From: Pseudomonas guariconensis
GTDB taxonomy: Bacteria > Pseudomonadota > Gammaproteobacteria > Pseudomonadales > Pseudomonadaceae
Assembly: GCF_900102675.1 (NCBI RefSeq)
Contig: NZ_FMYX01000004.1
Coordinates: forward strand, 186,001-250,000
Reading direction: 5' to 3'
Length of the DNA stretch: 64,000 nucleotides
The position numbers and the translations under genes were made by a program. Below, piece by piece: positions 35,729 through 48,749 of the stretch (within the stretch, counting starts at the first letter, position 1; every line of letters starts with the position of its first letter). The notes below the pieces were generated by a model. That model saw only the letters and a program-made list of their open reading frames with translations, was not told where the DNA came from and searched no databases.

Positions 35729-37273
35729 ATGAGCGAATACACCGAAGCCGGCCGCCCACCCGATGTGGCGACCGATGCAGGCAACACCCAGCGCGCCAGT
35801 AAAGGCCTTGCAAAAGGCCGTTTGGGCCTGCTGGCCAGCGTGGTGCTGGGCATCTCCACGATTGCACCTGTCTATACCCTGACCGGCGCCCTTGGCCCCA
35901 CCGTGCGTGAGGTGGGCGCCCACCTTCCCGCTGTTTTCATCGTCGGCTTCCTGCCTATGCTGCTGGTCGCGCTGGGTTATCGCGAGCTCAATGCCGCGGA
36001 GCCGGACAGCGGCACTTCCTTTACGTGGTCGGCGCGGGCTTTCGGGCCGATGATCGGCTGGATCGGTGGCTGGGGGCTGGTCGTGGCCACAACCATCGTG
36101 TTGTCCAACTTGGCGGGTGTGGCCGTCGATTTCTTCTATCTGTTCATTGCACAGATCACCGGTCAGCAGGAGCTGGCGGCATTGGCGGACAACTTGTTGG
36201 TGAACATCACCACCTGTTGTGTGTTCATCGCCCTTGCGGTGTGGATCTGCTGCCGTGGCATGGGCACCACGATGACCGTGCAATACGGCCTGGTGGCCTT
36301 GCAGTTGCTGGTGTTGATCGGCTTTGCGTTCGCCGCCTTCAGCGAGACCACCGCACCGCCACCGCTGGCATTCGATCTGGCCTGGTTCAACCCGTTTGGC
36401 GTGGAGTCTTTCTCGGCGTTCGCCGCAGGTCTGTCGTTGTCGATCTTCATCTTCTGGGGCTGGGACGTGTGCCTGACCGTGAGCGAAGAGTCGATCGGCA
36501 GTGACGAAGTCCCGGGCAAGGCTGCCACCTGGACGGTATTGCTGATCCTTGGTCTCTACCTGGTCACCGCCATCGCCACCCTGCAGTTCGCCGGAATCAG
36601 TGATGTCGGCCTGGGTCTGGGTAACCCGCGTATCCAGGAGAACGTCTTTGCGCACCTGGCCGGTCCGGTCATGGGCCCACTGGCGATCCTGATGTCCATT
36701 GCCGTATTGGCTAGCACCGCTGCGTCCTTGCAGTCGACCTTCGTGTCGCCGGCGCGGACCCTGCTTGCAATGGGCTACTACGGTGCCGTGCCGCAGCGCT
36801 TTGCCAGCGTCTGCCCGCGTTCGCAGACCCCGCGCTACGCTACCATCTGCGCGGGCGTTGCTGCTGGTCTGTTCTACGTGACCATGCGCACCCTGAGCGA
36901 GAACGTGCTGGCCGATACCATCACTGCCTTGGGCATGATGATCTGCTTCTACTACTCGCTGACGGCCTATGCCTGTGTCTGGTACTTCCGCCACAGTCTG
37001 TTCGGCAGCCTGCGTCACTTCTTCATGCGCGGCCTGTGCCCGCTGGTGGGTGGTGTGATCCTGTCGATCATCTTCGTGCGCACGGCGATCGACAGCGCCT
37101 CGCCGGATTTCGGCAGCGGTTCTCACGTTGCCGGTCTTGGCTTGGTGTTCGTGATCGCGGCAATCATCTCGGCACTGGGGATCGTGTTGATGGTGCTGTC
37201 GCGCTGGCGCGCACCGGCCTACTTCCTGGGCGCAACGTTGCGCCAGCAGGCCAACCTGCAACTGCAGGAGTAA
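35729..37273 (+). CDS. APC-family amino acid/polyamine permease
   Basis: A 514-residue inner-membrane transporter with about 12 helices. The helix-1 motif LGISTIAPVYTL, GYRELNAAEPDSGTSFTW near 80-98 and FWGWDVCLTVSEES near 235-248 are typical of the APC superfamily (group with PuuP-like and ethanolamine/amine permeases). It probably brings in the amine consumed by PuuA. A ribosome site is weak. The 112-base gap with two hairpins suggests lower or separate expression from puuAD. The exact substrate cannot be told. Confidence 0.85.
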   Translation: MSEYTEAGRPPDVATDAGNTQRASKGLAKGRLGLLASVVLGISTIAPVYTLTGALGPTVREVGAHLPAVFIVGFLPMLLVALGYRELNAAEPDSGTSFTWSARAFGPMIGWIGGWGLVVATTIVLSNLAGVAVDFFYLFIAQITGQQELAALADNLLVNITTCCVFIALAVWICCRGMGTTMTVQYGLVALQLLVLIGFAFAAFSETTAPPPLAFDLAWFNPFGVESFSAFAAGLSLSIFIFWGWDVCLTVSEESIGSDEVPGKAATWTVLLILGLYLVTAIATLQFAGISDVGLGLGNPRIQENVFAHLAGPVMGPLAILMSIAVLASTAASLQSTFVSPARTLLAMGYYGAVPQRFASVCPRSQTPRYATICAGVAAGLFYVTMRTLSENVLADTITALGMMICFYYSLTAYACVWYFRHSLFGSLRHFFMRGLCPLVGGVILSIIFVRTAIDSASPDFGSGSHVAGLGLVFVIAAIISALGIVLMVLSRWRAPAYFLGATLRQQANLQLQE

Positions 37274-37280
37274 TGAAAGA

Positions 37281-37308
37281 AAAGGGGCTGCGAACGCAGC
37301 CCCTTTTT
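37281..37308. terminator. bidirectional terminator between the permease gene and gmk
   Basis: AAAGGGGCTGCG (37281-37292) and CGCAGCCCCTTTTT (37295-37308) form a strong stem with A and T tails on either side, suitable for stopping both converging transcripts. Confidence 0.92.
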
Positions 37309-37312
37309 GATT

Positions 37313-38846
<1,534 letters not shown>

Positions 38847-39072
38847 GGTGAGTACCTCGCGAAGTCTGAATGAACGGGAAAGCCTTTCGGCCAAGGCGTG
38901 GGATTGTAACGCAGTGCGGTGCGGGCGCCCAATCCGCCCATGCTACAGAGCGCCTGCAAGGCCGGTGGGAAAAGACGACAGGCTGCCCCGGCGCGCGACA
39001 ATAGGCATGTCCTCACAGGGCGACGGGCCTTATAATGCTCGCCAGATTCAAGTCCCGGTACAGGTATCCCAG

Positions 39073-39795
39073 ATGAAACGTCCAAGTGGTCGCGCCGCCG
39101 ATCAGCTCCGCTCGATCCGCATCACCCGCAACTACACCAAGCACGCCGAGGGGTCGGTACTGGTCGAGTTCGGCGACACCAAGGTCGTCTGCACGGTCAG
39201 CGTCGAAAATGGTGTTCCCCGCTTCCTCAAGGGCCAGGGCCAGGGTTGGCTGACCGCCGAGTACGGCATGCTGCCGCGTTCCACCGGCGAGCGTAATCAG
39301 CGCGAGGCGAGCCGTGGCAAGCAGGGTGGTCGTACCCTGGAGATCCAGCGTCTGATCGGTCGCTCCCTGCGCGCCGCGCTGGACATGAGCAAGCTGGGCG
39401 ACGTCACCCTGTACGTCGACTGCGACGTGATCCAGGCCGATGGCGGAACCCGCACTGCGTCGATCACCGGTGCCATGGTCGCCCTGTGCGACGCCCTGGC
39501 CGTGATCAAGAAGCGTGGCGGTCTCAAGGGTGGCAACCCGCTCAAGCACATGATCGCCGCTGTGTCGGTGGGCATGTATCAGGGCGAGGCCGTGCTCGAC
39601 CTGGACTATTTGGAAGACTCCGCCGCCGAGACCGACCTGAACGTGGTCATGACCAGCGCCGGTGGCTTCATCGAGGTCCAGGGCACCGCCGAAGGCGCTC
39701 CGTTCCAGCCTGAAGACTTCAACGCCATGCTGGCCCTGGCCCAAAAGGGCATGACCGAGATCTTCGAACTGCAGAACGCGTCGCTGGCCGACTGA
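39073..39795 (+). CDS. rph: ribonuclease PH
   Basis: A 240-residue phosphorolytic exoribonuclease that trims tRNA 3' ends. Family markers: [13 protein letters not shown] at the start, [10 protein letters not shown] near 39-48, the [20 protein letters not shown] loop with basic RNA-contact residues near 79-98, and [18 protein letters not shown] near 119-136. The frame extends upstream to 38764, but MKRPSGR is the standard start. Divergent from yicC. It is full length, not the truncated form known from E. coli K-12. Confidence 0.97.
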   Translation: MKRPSGRAADQLRSIRITRNYTKHAEGSVLVEFGDTKVVCTVSVENGVPRFLKGQGQGWLTAEYGMLPRSTGERNQREASRGKQGGRTLEIQRLIGRSLRAALDMSKLGDVTLYVDCDVIQADGGTRTASITGAMVALCDALAVIKKRGGLKGGNPLKHMIAAVSVGMYQGEAVLDLDYLEDSAAETDLNVVMTSAGGFIEVQGTAEGAPFQPEDFNAMLALAQKGMTEIFELQNASLAD

Positions 39796-39820
39796 CCTGG
39801 CTGCCAAGGAGGTGTGGAAC

Positions 39821-40192
39821 ATGAACGAGCCTGACGACCTGCCGGTCGCCCCACCCAACGCCGAGATCCGGCAATGGGCGATGTTCTGTCATCTCTCGGC
39901 GCTGCTGGGCCTGGTGGTGCCCCTTGGGCACCTGCTGGGCCCGCTGGTGATGTGGATCTGGAAGCGTGAGCTGGATCCGTTCATCGACGCGCAGGGCAAG
40001 GAGGCACTGAACTTCCAGATCAGCGTGACCATCGCAGGGTTCATCTGCTTCCTGCTGATGTTCGTTTTGGTGGGGATCGTGCTCTTCGCCATCCTGACGG
40101 TAGCGGTGCTGGTCCTGGCCATCCTTGCGGGGGTCAGGGCCAACGAGGGCAAGCCTTATCGCTATCCGCTGATCTGGCGGCCGATCAAGTAG
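39821..40192 (+). CDS. DUF4870 (Tic20-like) membrane protein
   Basis: A 123-residue inner-membrane protein. AMFCHLSALLGLVVPLGHLLGPLVMW (helix 1-2, shown in two parts: AMFCHLSALLGL, PLGHLLGPLVMW), the loop FIDAQGKEALNFQIS and the helix ending FCLLMFVLVGIVLF fit the DUF4870 family, which resembles Tic20. The function is unknown. AAGGAGGTG precedes the ATG at 39821, deciding it over an upstream ATG at 39812. It lies 25 bases after rph and is probably co-transcribed. Confidence 0.87.
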   Translation: MNEPDDLPVAPPNAEIRQWAMFCHLSALLGLVVPLGHLLGPLVMWIWKRELDPFIDAQGKEALNFQISVTIAGFICFLLMFVLVGIVLFAILTVAVLVLAILAGVRANEGKPYRYPLIWRPIK

Positions 40193-40202
40193 GTTTTTTG
40201 AG

Positions 40203-40232
40203 GCCCATTCGCGGGTAAACCCGCGAATGGGC
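40203..40232. terminator. palindromic hairpin between DUF4870 gene and crc
   Basis: GCCCATTCGCGGG (40203-40215), loop TAAA, CCCGCGAATGGGC (40220-40232): a perfect 13-bp stem with a REP-like GGGTAAACCC centre. It is located between convergent genes. A T6 run precedes it, serving the leftward direction in its complement less well, so termination is inferred. Confidence 0.75.
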
Positions 40233-40243
40233 GGCAGACTGAC

Positions 40244-41023
40244 TTAGATCGTCAGTGTCCAGTCGTAGTCCACGATCAGTGGCGCATGCTGGGAGAAGCG
40301 CGGTTGGCGTGGCAGGCGTGCGTTGCGCACGAAACGGCGCAGGCCTGGGGTAAGGATCTGGTAATCGAACCGATAACCCAGGTTAAGCATCTCGGCCTGC
40401 TCGTTGTCCGGCCACCAGCTGTACTGGTCACCTTCGCGACTGACTTCGCGCAGGGCGTCGACGTAGCCCATGTCGCCAACGATTGCGTCCATCCACGCAC
40501 GCTCCGGTGGCAGGAAGCCTGGCGACTGCTGGCTGTCGCGCCAGTTCTTGATGTCCAGCTTCTGTTGCGCCACGTACAGCGAGCCGCAGTAGATGTACTC
40601 GCGACGCTTGCGACGCTGCTTGTCCAGGTAGCGGGCGAAGTCGTCCATCAACTTGAACTTCTGGTTCAAGTCCTCGTCGCCGTTCATGCCCGAAGGCAGC
40701 AGCAGGGTGGCAATACTTACCTTGTCGAAATCCGCTTGCAGGTAACGCCCGTAACGGTCGGCTGTCTCGAAGCCCAGGCCGGTGATGACTGCCTTGGGCT
40801 GCATCCGCGAGTACAGTGCCACGCCACCTTGGGCTGGCACCTCCGCGTCGCAGGCGTAAAGGAAATAGCCATCGAGCTGGAAAGCTGGGTCGTCGAGTTC
40901 AAAGGCCGAGGCGCGGGTATCCTGAAGGCAGATGACGTCGGCATTCTGGGCTTGCAGCCAGCTGAGCAATCCACGCTCGGCCGCAGCCTGAATGCCATTC
41001 ACGTTCACACTGATGATCCGCAT
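40244..41023 (-). CDS. crc: catabolite repression control protein Crc
   Basis: A 259-residue protein of the exonuclease III/EEP fold. In Pseudomonas it lacks nuclease activity and, together with Hfq, blocks translation of catabolic mRNAs carrying A-rich motifs when preferred carbon sources are present. MRIISVNVNGIQAAAERG at the start, CLQDTRA near 36-42 and the end SQHAPLIVDYDW are typical; the length of 259 is exact. The ATG at 41023 is used. It is divergent from pyrE across 80 bases, as elsewhere in the genus. It likely restrains the polyamine and amino acid genes in this window. Confidence 0.96.
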   Translation of the reverse strand: MRIISVNVNGIQAAAERGLLSWLQAQNADVICLQDTRASAFELDDPAFQLDGYFLYACDAEVPAQGGVALYSRMQPKAVITGLGFETADRYGRYLQADFDKVSIATLLLPSGMNGDEDLNQKFKLMDDFARYLDKQRRKRREYIYCGSLYVAQQKLDIKNWRDSQQSPGFLPPERAWMDAIVGDMGYVDALREVSREGDQYSWWPDNEQAEMLNLGYRFDYQILTPGLRRFVRNARLPRQPRFSQHAPLIVDYDWTLTI

Positions 41024-41049
41024 AAATGGCCCCAAAAATCTCGTGCGTG

Positions 41050-41055
41050 TATGAT
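41050..41055 (+). promoter_or_regulatory. candidate -10 box of pyrE
   Basis: TATGAT at 41050-41055 lies about 50 bases before pyrE in the 80-base crc-pyrE gap. No clear -35 was seen, so this is tentative. Confidence 0.4.
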
Positions 41056-41103
41056 ACCCGAGCTCAACTCATTTAGCTAAATCCGTGGTGTCCGGGACTC
41101 TTC

Positions 41104-41745
41104 ATGCAGCCGTATCAGCGCGACTTCATTCGTTTTGCCATCGATCGCGGGGTTCTGCGCTTCGGTGAGTTCACCCTGAAATCGGGGCGTACCAGCCCGT
41201 ACTTCTTCAATGCCGGCCTGTTCAATACCGGTTCTGCACTGGCGCAACTGGGGCGTTGCTACGCGGCGGCCATCGTCGACAGCAAGATCCCGTTCGATGT
41301 GCTGTTCGGCCCCGCCTACAAGGGTATTCCCCTGGCCGCAGCCACTGCTGTGGCGCTGGCCGAGCAACACCAGCTCGATGTGCCATGGTGCTTCAACCGC
41401 AAGGAAGCCAAGGATCACGGCGAAGGCGGGAGCTTGGTCGGCGCCCCGCTGGCCGGTGACGTACTGATCATCGACGACGTGATCACCGCTGGCACCGCTA
41501 TCCGCGAAGTGATGCAGATCATCAATGCGCAGAAGGCCAAGGCCGCTGGCGTTCTGATCGCGCTGAACCGCGAAGAGCGTGGCAATGGCGAGCTGTCGGC
41601 GATCCAGGAAGTCGAGCGCGACTTCGGCATCCCGGTGGTCAGCATCGTTTCGCTGACCCAGGTGCTGGAGTTCCTGGCCGATGACCCACAGCTCAAGCAG
41701 CACCTGCCTGCTGTCGAAGCCTATCGGGCGCAATACGGGATCTGA
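41104..41745 (+). CDS. pyrE: orotate phosphoribosyltransferase
   Basis: A 213-residue enzyme that joins orotate to PRPP to make OMP in pyrimidine synthesis. The PRPP motif [16 protein letters not shown] (about 120-135) and the flexible-loop Lys-rich segment [13 protein letters not shown] (about 97-109) are complete. It works as a dimer in the cytoplasm. The gene is followed by a strong bidirectional terminator. Confidence 0.97.
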   Translation: MQPYQRDFIRFAIDRGVLRFGEFTLKSGRTSPYFFNAGLFNTGSALAQLGRCYAAAIVDSKIPFDVLFGPAYKGIPLAAATAVALAEQHQLDVPWCFNRKEAKDHGEGGSLVGAPLAGDVLIIDDVITAGTAIREVMQIINAQKAKAAGVLIALNREERGNGELSAIQEVERDFGIPVVSIVSLTQVLEFLADDPQLKQHLPAVEAYRAQYGI

Positions 41746-41762
41746 CGCCCCGCGTTGCAACG

Positions 41763-41797
41763 AAAAAGGCGACCTTCGTGAGAAGGTCGCCTTTTTT
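41763..41797. terminator. bidirectional terminator between pyrE and the lipoprotein operon
   Basis: AAAAAGGCGACCTTC (41763-41777), loop GTGA, GAAGGTCGCCTTTTTT (41782-41797). It has a perfect stem with A and T tails. The inner stem GGCGACC/GGTCGCC is shared with the hairpin at 43701-43730 on the other side of the operon. Confidence 0.93.
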
Positions 41798-41850
41798 GTG
41801 CAGGCTATTCAGGCCTCGTTCGCGGCGAACCGCCGCAATAGCGGCTGCGC

Positions 41851-42510
41851 TCAGTCCGTGCCGTACTTCGGCGAGCGGGGGCCATAGAGGATTCCGCCGT
41901 TGGGCTGGGGCGTGAGCAAACGACTGCTGGTGATGCCCGCGATCGGGTAGCCCGCATCATCTTGTACGTTGCTGATGATCTGGTTGATCGCTGCGGTGAC
42001 CAGCATGCCAATCAGGCCGCCTTGATTCTGCCGACCTTCTTCGCTCGAGGCGCTGGCGCTACCCGTCCACAAGGTGGTTCCGCTCTTGAGGTCCACCAGT
42101 TTGGCGCTGGCGGTGACGACAGTTGCGCTGCTGAGCACCATATAGCGCGTACCGTAATCGCTGACGGTGACATACAGGCCTGCATCCGCACCAAAAATCT
42201 CATGCAGCTTGTTGGGCGGCAGCTGATGGATATCGGCGGGTGTGCTCAGGCCGTTCTGGCGGAAGGTTTCGTCAACCAGTGCCACGGGCATTACGTAGTA
42301 GCCTGCCTCAGCCAGCGGATAGGTCACCTGGGACAGCATGCTGTAGGTGGCTTTGACATCCGGGGACTCGTTCAGTGGCGGCAGGATCAGGATCGATTTG
42401 GGGCGACTTTGTTTATAGGCCGTGTAATCGATGGTCTTGCGCTCGGCGCAGCCGGTGAGCAGCGCCAGCACGCAGACGCTCACGAGCAGTTGGGTGAGGC
42501 GACTGATCAT
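41851..42510 (-). CDS. DUF799 (GNA1162-type) lipoprotein
   Basis: A 219-residue lipoprotein: signal MISRLTQLLVSVCVLALLTGC with Cys21 as the lipid site and Ala after it, suggesting outer-membrane sorting. The mature part matches the DUF799 pattern (KSILILPPLNESPDVKATYS near 38-57, YYVMPVALVDE near 71). The Neisseria relative GNA1162 is a surface-associated lipoprotein; its function is not settled. It overlaps the upstream gene by the ATGA junction at 42507-42510. It is the last gene of the csgG-DUF4810-DUF799 operon. Confidence 0.82.
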   Translation of the reverse strand: MISRLTQLLVSVCVLALLTGCAERKTIDYTAYKQSRPKSILILPPLNESPDVKATYSMLSQVTYPLAEAGYYVMPVALVDETFRQNGLSTPADIHQLPPNKLHEIFGADAGLYVTVSDYGTRYMVLSSATVVTASAKLVDLKSGTTLWTGSASASSEEGRQNQGGLIGMLVTAAINQIISNVQDDAGYPIAGITSSRLLTPQPNGGILYGPRSPKYGTD

Positions 42511-42878
42511 TGCTTGGTTCCCTTGCTGGCATTGTTCATCAGAAAGTCCATGTACGGCGCCGATTCAGGGAACAGTGCCTTTTCGGTGCGCAACTGCTGG
42601 ATCATCTGATCGTCCTTGCCCAGGCTGGAATAGAGCAGCCCAAGTTGGGCGTGATAGCCGGGCGGGACCGCGCCGTTCTTGGCTTTGATCTTTTCGAGGT
42701 CACGCTCAAGGGCGATGGCCTGTTCCTCTTTCGAGGACTCACCTTTGAAGTACTCATATACCTGGGGTTGGTAGCTCTCCCATTGGTACAAGGACTTTGG
42801 GCCGCTGCAACCTGCCAGCAGGGTGCAGCCAAGCAAGAGCGCGGCGACTGCGCGCCAGGCCGAGAGTGAGGTCGTCAT
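42507..42878 (-). CDS. DUF4810 lipoprotein
   Basis: A 123-residue lipoprotein with signal ending LLAGC (Cys24) followed by Ser. The mature part has YQWESYQPQVYEYF and a helical region with two short repeats that look TPR-like (YHAQLGLLYSSLGKDDQMIQQL, shown as YHAQLGLLYSS and GKDDQMIQQL). It matches the small lipoprotein found between CsgG and DUF799 genes in many proteobacteria. Start ATG at 42878; a longer in-frame start at 42944 has no ribosome site and would overlap the CsgG gene. It may bridge the other two lipoproteins. Confidence 0.8.
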   Translation of the reverse strand: MTTSLSAWRAVAALLLGCTLLAGCSGPKSLYQWESYQPQVYEYFKGESSKEEQAIALERDLEKIKAKNGAVPPGYHAQLGLLYSSLGKDDQMIQQLRTEKALFPESAPYMDFLMNNASKGTKQ

Positions 42879-42903
42879 GTAACTTCTTCCTTGTTCTATC
42901 CAC

Positions 42904-43584
42904 TTACTGCGCTTGTGGCTTCCATTGGCCGCTTTCCACGGCATTGACCAGTTTGTTCACGGCTTCGCGCATGGCCAGGTCGAGGACTTTGCCATTGAGG
43001 GTGGAGTCATAGCTGGCGGTGCCGCCGAAGCCGATGATCTCGCGGTTGGAGAGTGCATATTCGCCTGCACCCTGGCTCGAATAGACCACCTCGGAGGTAC
43101 TGATGTTGACGATGTTCAGTGCAACCTTGGCATAGGCAATCTGGGTCTTGCCGCGCCCCAGGATGCCGAACAGCTGGTGATCGCCGACCTCTTTGCGGCC
43201 GAACTCGGTTACATCGCCTGTCACCACGTAGTCGGCGCCTTTGAGACGCTGGGCTTGGCCCTTGATCGCCGCTTCTTGCTGGATCTCGCCCATATTGTCG
43301 CGGTCGAGCACATTGAAGCGATTGGTCTGCTGCAAATGGGTGATCAGGATGGTTTTGGCTTGGCCGCCCAAGCGGTCAACGCCGTCGGAGAAGATGCCGC
43401 GCATGTAGCTGGAGCGATTGTCGAATTTACCCACGGCGATCGGCGCCCGAAGGCCGCTGTAAGGACGATTGACGCTTTCTACCTGCTGCACGGCAACTGC
43501 CGTGGAGGTTTCGGTTGCGCAGCCGGAAAGGGACCCGATAGCCAGAGCGGCTACCAGCACGAGTCCTTGTGATGCGTATTTCAC
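42904..43584 (-). CDS. CsgG-family lipoprotein
   Basis: A 226-residue lipoprotein: signal to Cys22 (IGSLSGC), Ala next. The mature part follows the CsgG domain: APIAVGKFDNRSSY near 47-60, GVDRLGGQAKTILITHL, NRFNVLDRDNMGEIQQE near 90-105, and GADYVVTGDVTEFGR near 120. CsgG proper forms the curli secretion pore; this shorter relative has no csgA/B or csgE/F neighbour and so probably does something else. It is the first gene of the trio. Confidence 0.85.
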   Translation of the reverse strand: MKYASQGLVLVAALAIGSLSGCATETSTAVAVQQVESVNRPYSGLRAPIAVGKFDNRSSYMRGIFSDGVDRLGGQAKTILITHLQQTNRFNVLDRDNMGEIQQEAAIKGQAQRLKGADYVVTGDVTEFGRKEVGDHQLFGILGRGKTQIAYAKVALNIVNISTSEVVYSSQGAGEYALSNREIIGFGGTASYDSTLNGKVLDLAMREAVNKLVNAVESGQWKPQAQ

Positions 43585-43700
43585 GCGATATCTCCATTAG
43601 AAAGTAAAACGATGGCGCTATGCTATTACCTTTTCGGCGCCAAGCAGAATAACTTTATGTGCGGCGGGAGCTTAAAGCGCGGGTGCGGTGAGGATGAATA

Positions 43701-43730
43701 AAAAAAGGCGACCCTAGAGGTCGCCTTTTT
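43701..43730. terminator. terminator after argB
   Basis: AAAAAAGGCGACC (43701-43713) and GGTCGCCTTTTT (43719-43730) form a stem around CTAGA, with an A-run on the left, which is a T-run for leftward transcripts from argB. It shares its stem sequence with the hairpin at 41763-41797. Confidence 0.9.
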
Positions 43731-43777
43731 CCGTGAATCGACGCCAGATGGTAAGAGCCATCTGACAGACCAAGTGG

Positions 43778-46112
<2,335 letters not shown>

Positions 46113-46222
46113 CTCTGGGTGCTCCAATAATCAAAGGCTTCTGGGCAGGCGCAAACTGAACGCTTGGACGATGCTTTGGCCAGAGAGTTCGCCATCCATG
46201 GCCCAACGGTCGTCAAGCGGTC

Positions 46223-46678
46223 TCAGTGGTTGCCGGAGTGACCGAAGCCGCCAGCCCCGCGCTGGCTCTCGTCGAAGGACTCGACGATCTCGAAATGCGC
46301 CTGCACCACAGGCACCAGCACCAGCTGCGCGATACGCTCGCCGATGGCGATGGTGAAGGGCGTCTGGCCGCGGTTCCAGCAGGAGACCATCAGCTCGCCC
46401 TGGTAGTCCGAGTCGATCAGGCCGACCAGGTTGCCCAGCACGATGCCGTGCTTGTGGCCCAGGCCTGAGCGCGGAAGGATCATTGCGGCCAGGCCCGGGT
46501 CGCCGATATATACCGACAGGCCAGTGGGAATCAGCAGGGTCTGGCCCGGCTCCAGGACAGTGTCTTCCTTGAGCATGGCGCGCAGGTCCAGGCCGGCGGA
46601 GCCGGGGGTGGCGTATTGCGGCAGAGGGAAATCATTGCCCAGGCGAGGGTCGAGGATCTTGGCTTGAAGAGCGTGCAT
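46223..46678 (-). CDS. dut: dUTP diphosphatase
   Basis: A 151-residue trimeric enzyme that converts dUTP to dUMP, keeping uracil out of DNA. The five family motifs are present: AGLDLRA near 28, RSGLGHKHG near 71, [11 protein letters not shown] near 86, RIAQLVLVP near 115 and the Gly-rich end [10 protein letters not shown]. It lies five bases after coaBC, in one operon with it and probably with algC and argB. Confidence 0.97.
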   Translation of the reverse strand: MHALQAKILDPRLGNDFPLPQYATPGSAGLDLRAMLKEDTVLEPGQTLLIPTGLSVYIGDPGLAAMILPRSGLGHKHGIVLGNLVGLIDSDYQGELMVSCWNRGQTPFTIAIGERIAQLVLVPVVQAHFEIVESFDESQRGAGGFGHSGNH

Positions 46679-46683
46679 GTAAC

Positions 46684-47895
46684 TTATTGAACCTGGTTGA
46701 GCCGTTCGGCGATGAAGGCGACCAGTTGTCGGGCGATCTTGCCCTTGCTGGTCTGCGCGAAGAGGGTCTGGTGCTGCTGGCGGTCGATGACGGTCAGGGC
46801 GTTTTCCTCGCTGTTGAAGCCGATGCTGGGGTTGGCCACATCATTGGCGACGATCAGGTCGAGGTTCTTGTCCTTGAGCTTGCGCGTGGCGTAATCGAGC
46901 AAGTGTTCGGTCTCGGCGGCGAAGCCGACGCTGAACGGACGATCGGTGCGGCCAGCGATGGTCGCAAGGATATCTGGATTGCGCACCATCTGCAGCAGCA
47001 TGCCGTCGCCGGTCGTAGGGTCTTTCTTGAGCTTTTGCGGGGCAACGACTTCCGGGCGGTAGTCCGCGACCGCTGCCGAGGCGATGAACAAGTCGCAGGG
47101 CATGGCGGCCTCGCAGGCCGCGAGCATGTCCCGCGCGCTCACCACGTCGATCCGGTTGACGCGATCGGGCGTCGCTAGGTGCACGGGGCCTGTGACGAGG
47201 GTCACCCGAGCCCCGGCTTCGGCAGCCGCCTCGGCCAGGGCGAAGCCCATCTTCCCGGAGCTATGATTGGTGATGTAGCGCACCGGGTCGATGTTTTCCT
47301 GGGTGGGGCCGGCGGTGATCAGCACATGCTTGCCGGTCAGCGACTGGCGCTTGAAGCTTTCGGCTGCGCACCAGGCCAGATCCGTGGCTTCGAGCATGCG
47401 ACCAAGGCCAACGTCGCCACAGGCCTGGCTGCCGGAGGCCGGGCCGAATACCTGGATGCCGCGGCTCTTGAGCAGTTCGAGGTTGGCCTGGGTGGCCGCG
47501 TCGCGCCACATGGCCTGGTTCATGGCTGGCGCCACGGCAACAGTGGCATCGGTAGCCAGTACCAGGGTGGTCAGCAGGTCATCGGCCATGCCTTGTGCCA
47601 GGCGTGCCATGAGGTCGGCGGTGGCCGGGGCGATCAATACCAGGTCGGCCCACTTGGCCAGTTCGATGTGCCCCATGGCCGCTTCGGCCGCGGGGTCGAG
47701 CAGATCCATGTGCACCGGGTGGCCGGACAGTGCCTGCAGGGTCAGCGGGGTGATGAACTCGGCACCACCTCGGGTCATGACGACGCGCACCTGCGCGCCG
47801 TGTTCCAGGAGTCGGCGAATCAGCTCGGCGCTCTTGTAGGCGGCGATGCCGCCACCCACGCCGAGAACGATGCGCTTGCGATACAGCCGCTGCAT
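46684..47895 (-). CDS. coaBC: bifunctional phosphopantothenoylcysteine decarboxylase/phosphopantothenate-cysteine ligase
   Basis: A 403-residue fusion enzyme for coenzyme A synthesis. The N-terminal CoaC flavoprotein half (to about 185) has [15 protein letters not shown] near 12, PAMNQAMW near 118 and the [10 protein letters not shown] loop with the catalytic Cys near 157. The C-terminal CoaB half has [20 protein letters not shown] near 197 and the KLKKDP motif near 285. ATG at 47895 chosen; the frame to 47958 is not family-like. It is divergent from radC. Confidence 0.96.
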   Translation of the reverse strand: MQRLYRKRIVLGVGGGIAAYKSAELIRRLLEHGAQVRVVMTRGGAEFITPLTLQALSGHPVHMDLLDPAAEAAMGHIELAKWADLVLIAPATADLMARLAQGMADDLLTTLVLATDATVAVAPAMNQAMWRDAATQANLELLKSRGIQVFGPASGSQACGDVGLGRMLEATDLAWCAAESFKRQSLTGKHVLITAGPTQENIDPVRYITNHSSGKMGFALAEAAAEAGARVTLVTGPVHLATPDRVNRIDVVSARDMLAACEAAMPCDLFIASAAVADYRPEVVAPQKLKKDPTTGDGMLLQMVRNPDILATIAGRTDRPFSVGFAAETEHLLDYATRKLKDKNLDLIVANDVANPSIGFNSEENALTVIDRQQHQTLFAQTSKGKIARQLVAFIAERLNQVQ

Positions 47896-48020
47896 AGGCT
47901 TGCCTTTTTCCAGTGAAAGCGGGCGACGACGACTGCTGCCTGCGGCAGATCGTCGCATCTACGGAGCGGGATAGATTAACACAGGGCCTAAACGCACCGC
48001 AGTAACACGCAAGGAGGGGT

Positions 48021-48701
48021 ATGAACATCAGGGAATGGCCAGCGGACGAGCGGCCACGGGAGAAGCTGTTGCAGCGCGGTGCGGCCGTGCTGTCGGACGC
48101 TGAATTGCTCGCTGTGCTGCTGGGCTCGGGAGTTGCCGGGCGAAATGTGCTGGACCTGTCGCGGGGGCTTTTGATGCGCTTCGGCGGACTCAGGCAGTTT
48201 CTCGAGGCAGACCGCGATGCCGTGCTGCGCGAACCGGGCCTGGGGTTGGTGAAATATGCGCAGTTGCAAGCGTTGCTGGAGATCGGCAGACGTTATCTGG
48301 ATGAATCCATCTCGCGTGAAGCCGTTCTGGAGAATCCGGCGTCTGTGCGGCGTTATCTGAAGTCCAGGCTGCGTCACGAAGCTAGCGAAGTGTTCGGCTG
48401 TCTGTTTCTGGACACCAAGCACAGGCCGCTGGCGTTCGAGGTCCTGTTCAGGGGGACGATCAACCGGGCGAGCGTCTACCCGCGTGAGGTGGTGCGGCGC
48501 TCGCTGTTGCACAACGCCGCCGCCCTGATCCTTTGCCACAACCATCCGTCAGGCCATAGCGAGCCCAGCGAGGATGACGTGCACATGACGCTGGTGCTCA
48601 AACGGGCATTGGCGTTGATCGATGTGCGGGTGCTCGATCATGTCATCGTCGGGGACGGTGAGCCGCTGTCGATGATCGAGCAGGGGTGGTTCGAGGCCTA
48701 A
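48021..48701 (+). CDS. radC: RadC family JAB/MPN-domain protein
   Basis: A 226-residue protein. The N-terminal helix-hairpin-helix region ([17 protein letters not shown]) is followed by a JAMM metal-site domain with [14 protein letters not shown] near 172-185 and a final DHVIVG. The historic role in DNA repair is doubtful; the biochemical activity is not settled. GGAGGGG precedes the ATG. It is divergent from coaBC as in many proteobacteria, and followed by a dispersed repeat hairpin. Confidence 0.93.
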   Translation: MNIREWPADERPREKLLQRGAAVLSDAELLAVLLGSGVAGRNVLDLSRGLLMRFGGLRQFLEADRDAVLREPGLGLVKYAQLQALLEIGRRYLDESISREAVLENPASVRRYLKSRLRHEASEVFGCLFLDTKHRPLAFEVLFRGTINRASVYPREVVRRSLLHNAAALILCHNHPSGHSEPSEDDVHMTLVLKRALALIDVRVLDHVIVGDGEPLSMIEQGWFEA

Positions 48702-48713
48702 GGCTGCTTTATG

Positions 48714-48739
48714 GCCAGCGATGGGGCGCAAAGCGCCCC
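48714..48739. repeat. 26-bp dispersed repeat, copy 2, with hairpin
   Basis: Identical over 26 bases to 12069-12094 and with the same GGGGCGC-AAA-GCGCCCC hairpin. Like the first copy it lies in a short gap between convergent genes, 12 bases after the radC stop. Confidence 0.75.
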
Positions 48740-48749
48740 GGCCAATGAC

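Noticed and set aside
35714..37261. A 515-codon minus-strand frame opposite the APC permease
   Set aside because: Antisense to a clear 12-helix transporter and of shadow composition.
42904..43584. CsgG-like gene considered as a curli secretion system
   Set aside because: No csgA, csgB, csgD, csgE or csgF-like genes nearby, and the protein is shorter than curli CsgG.
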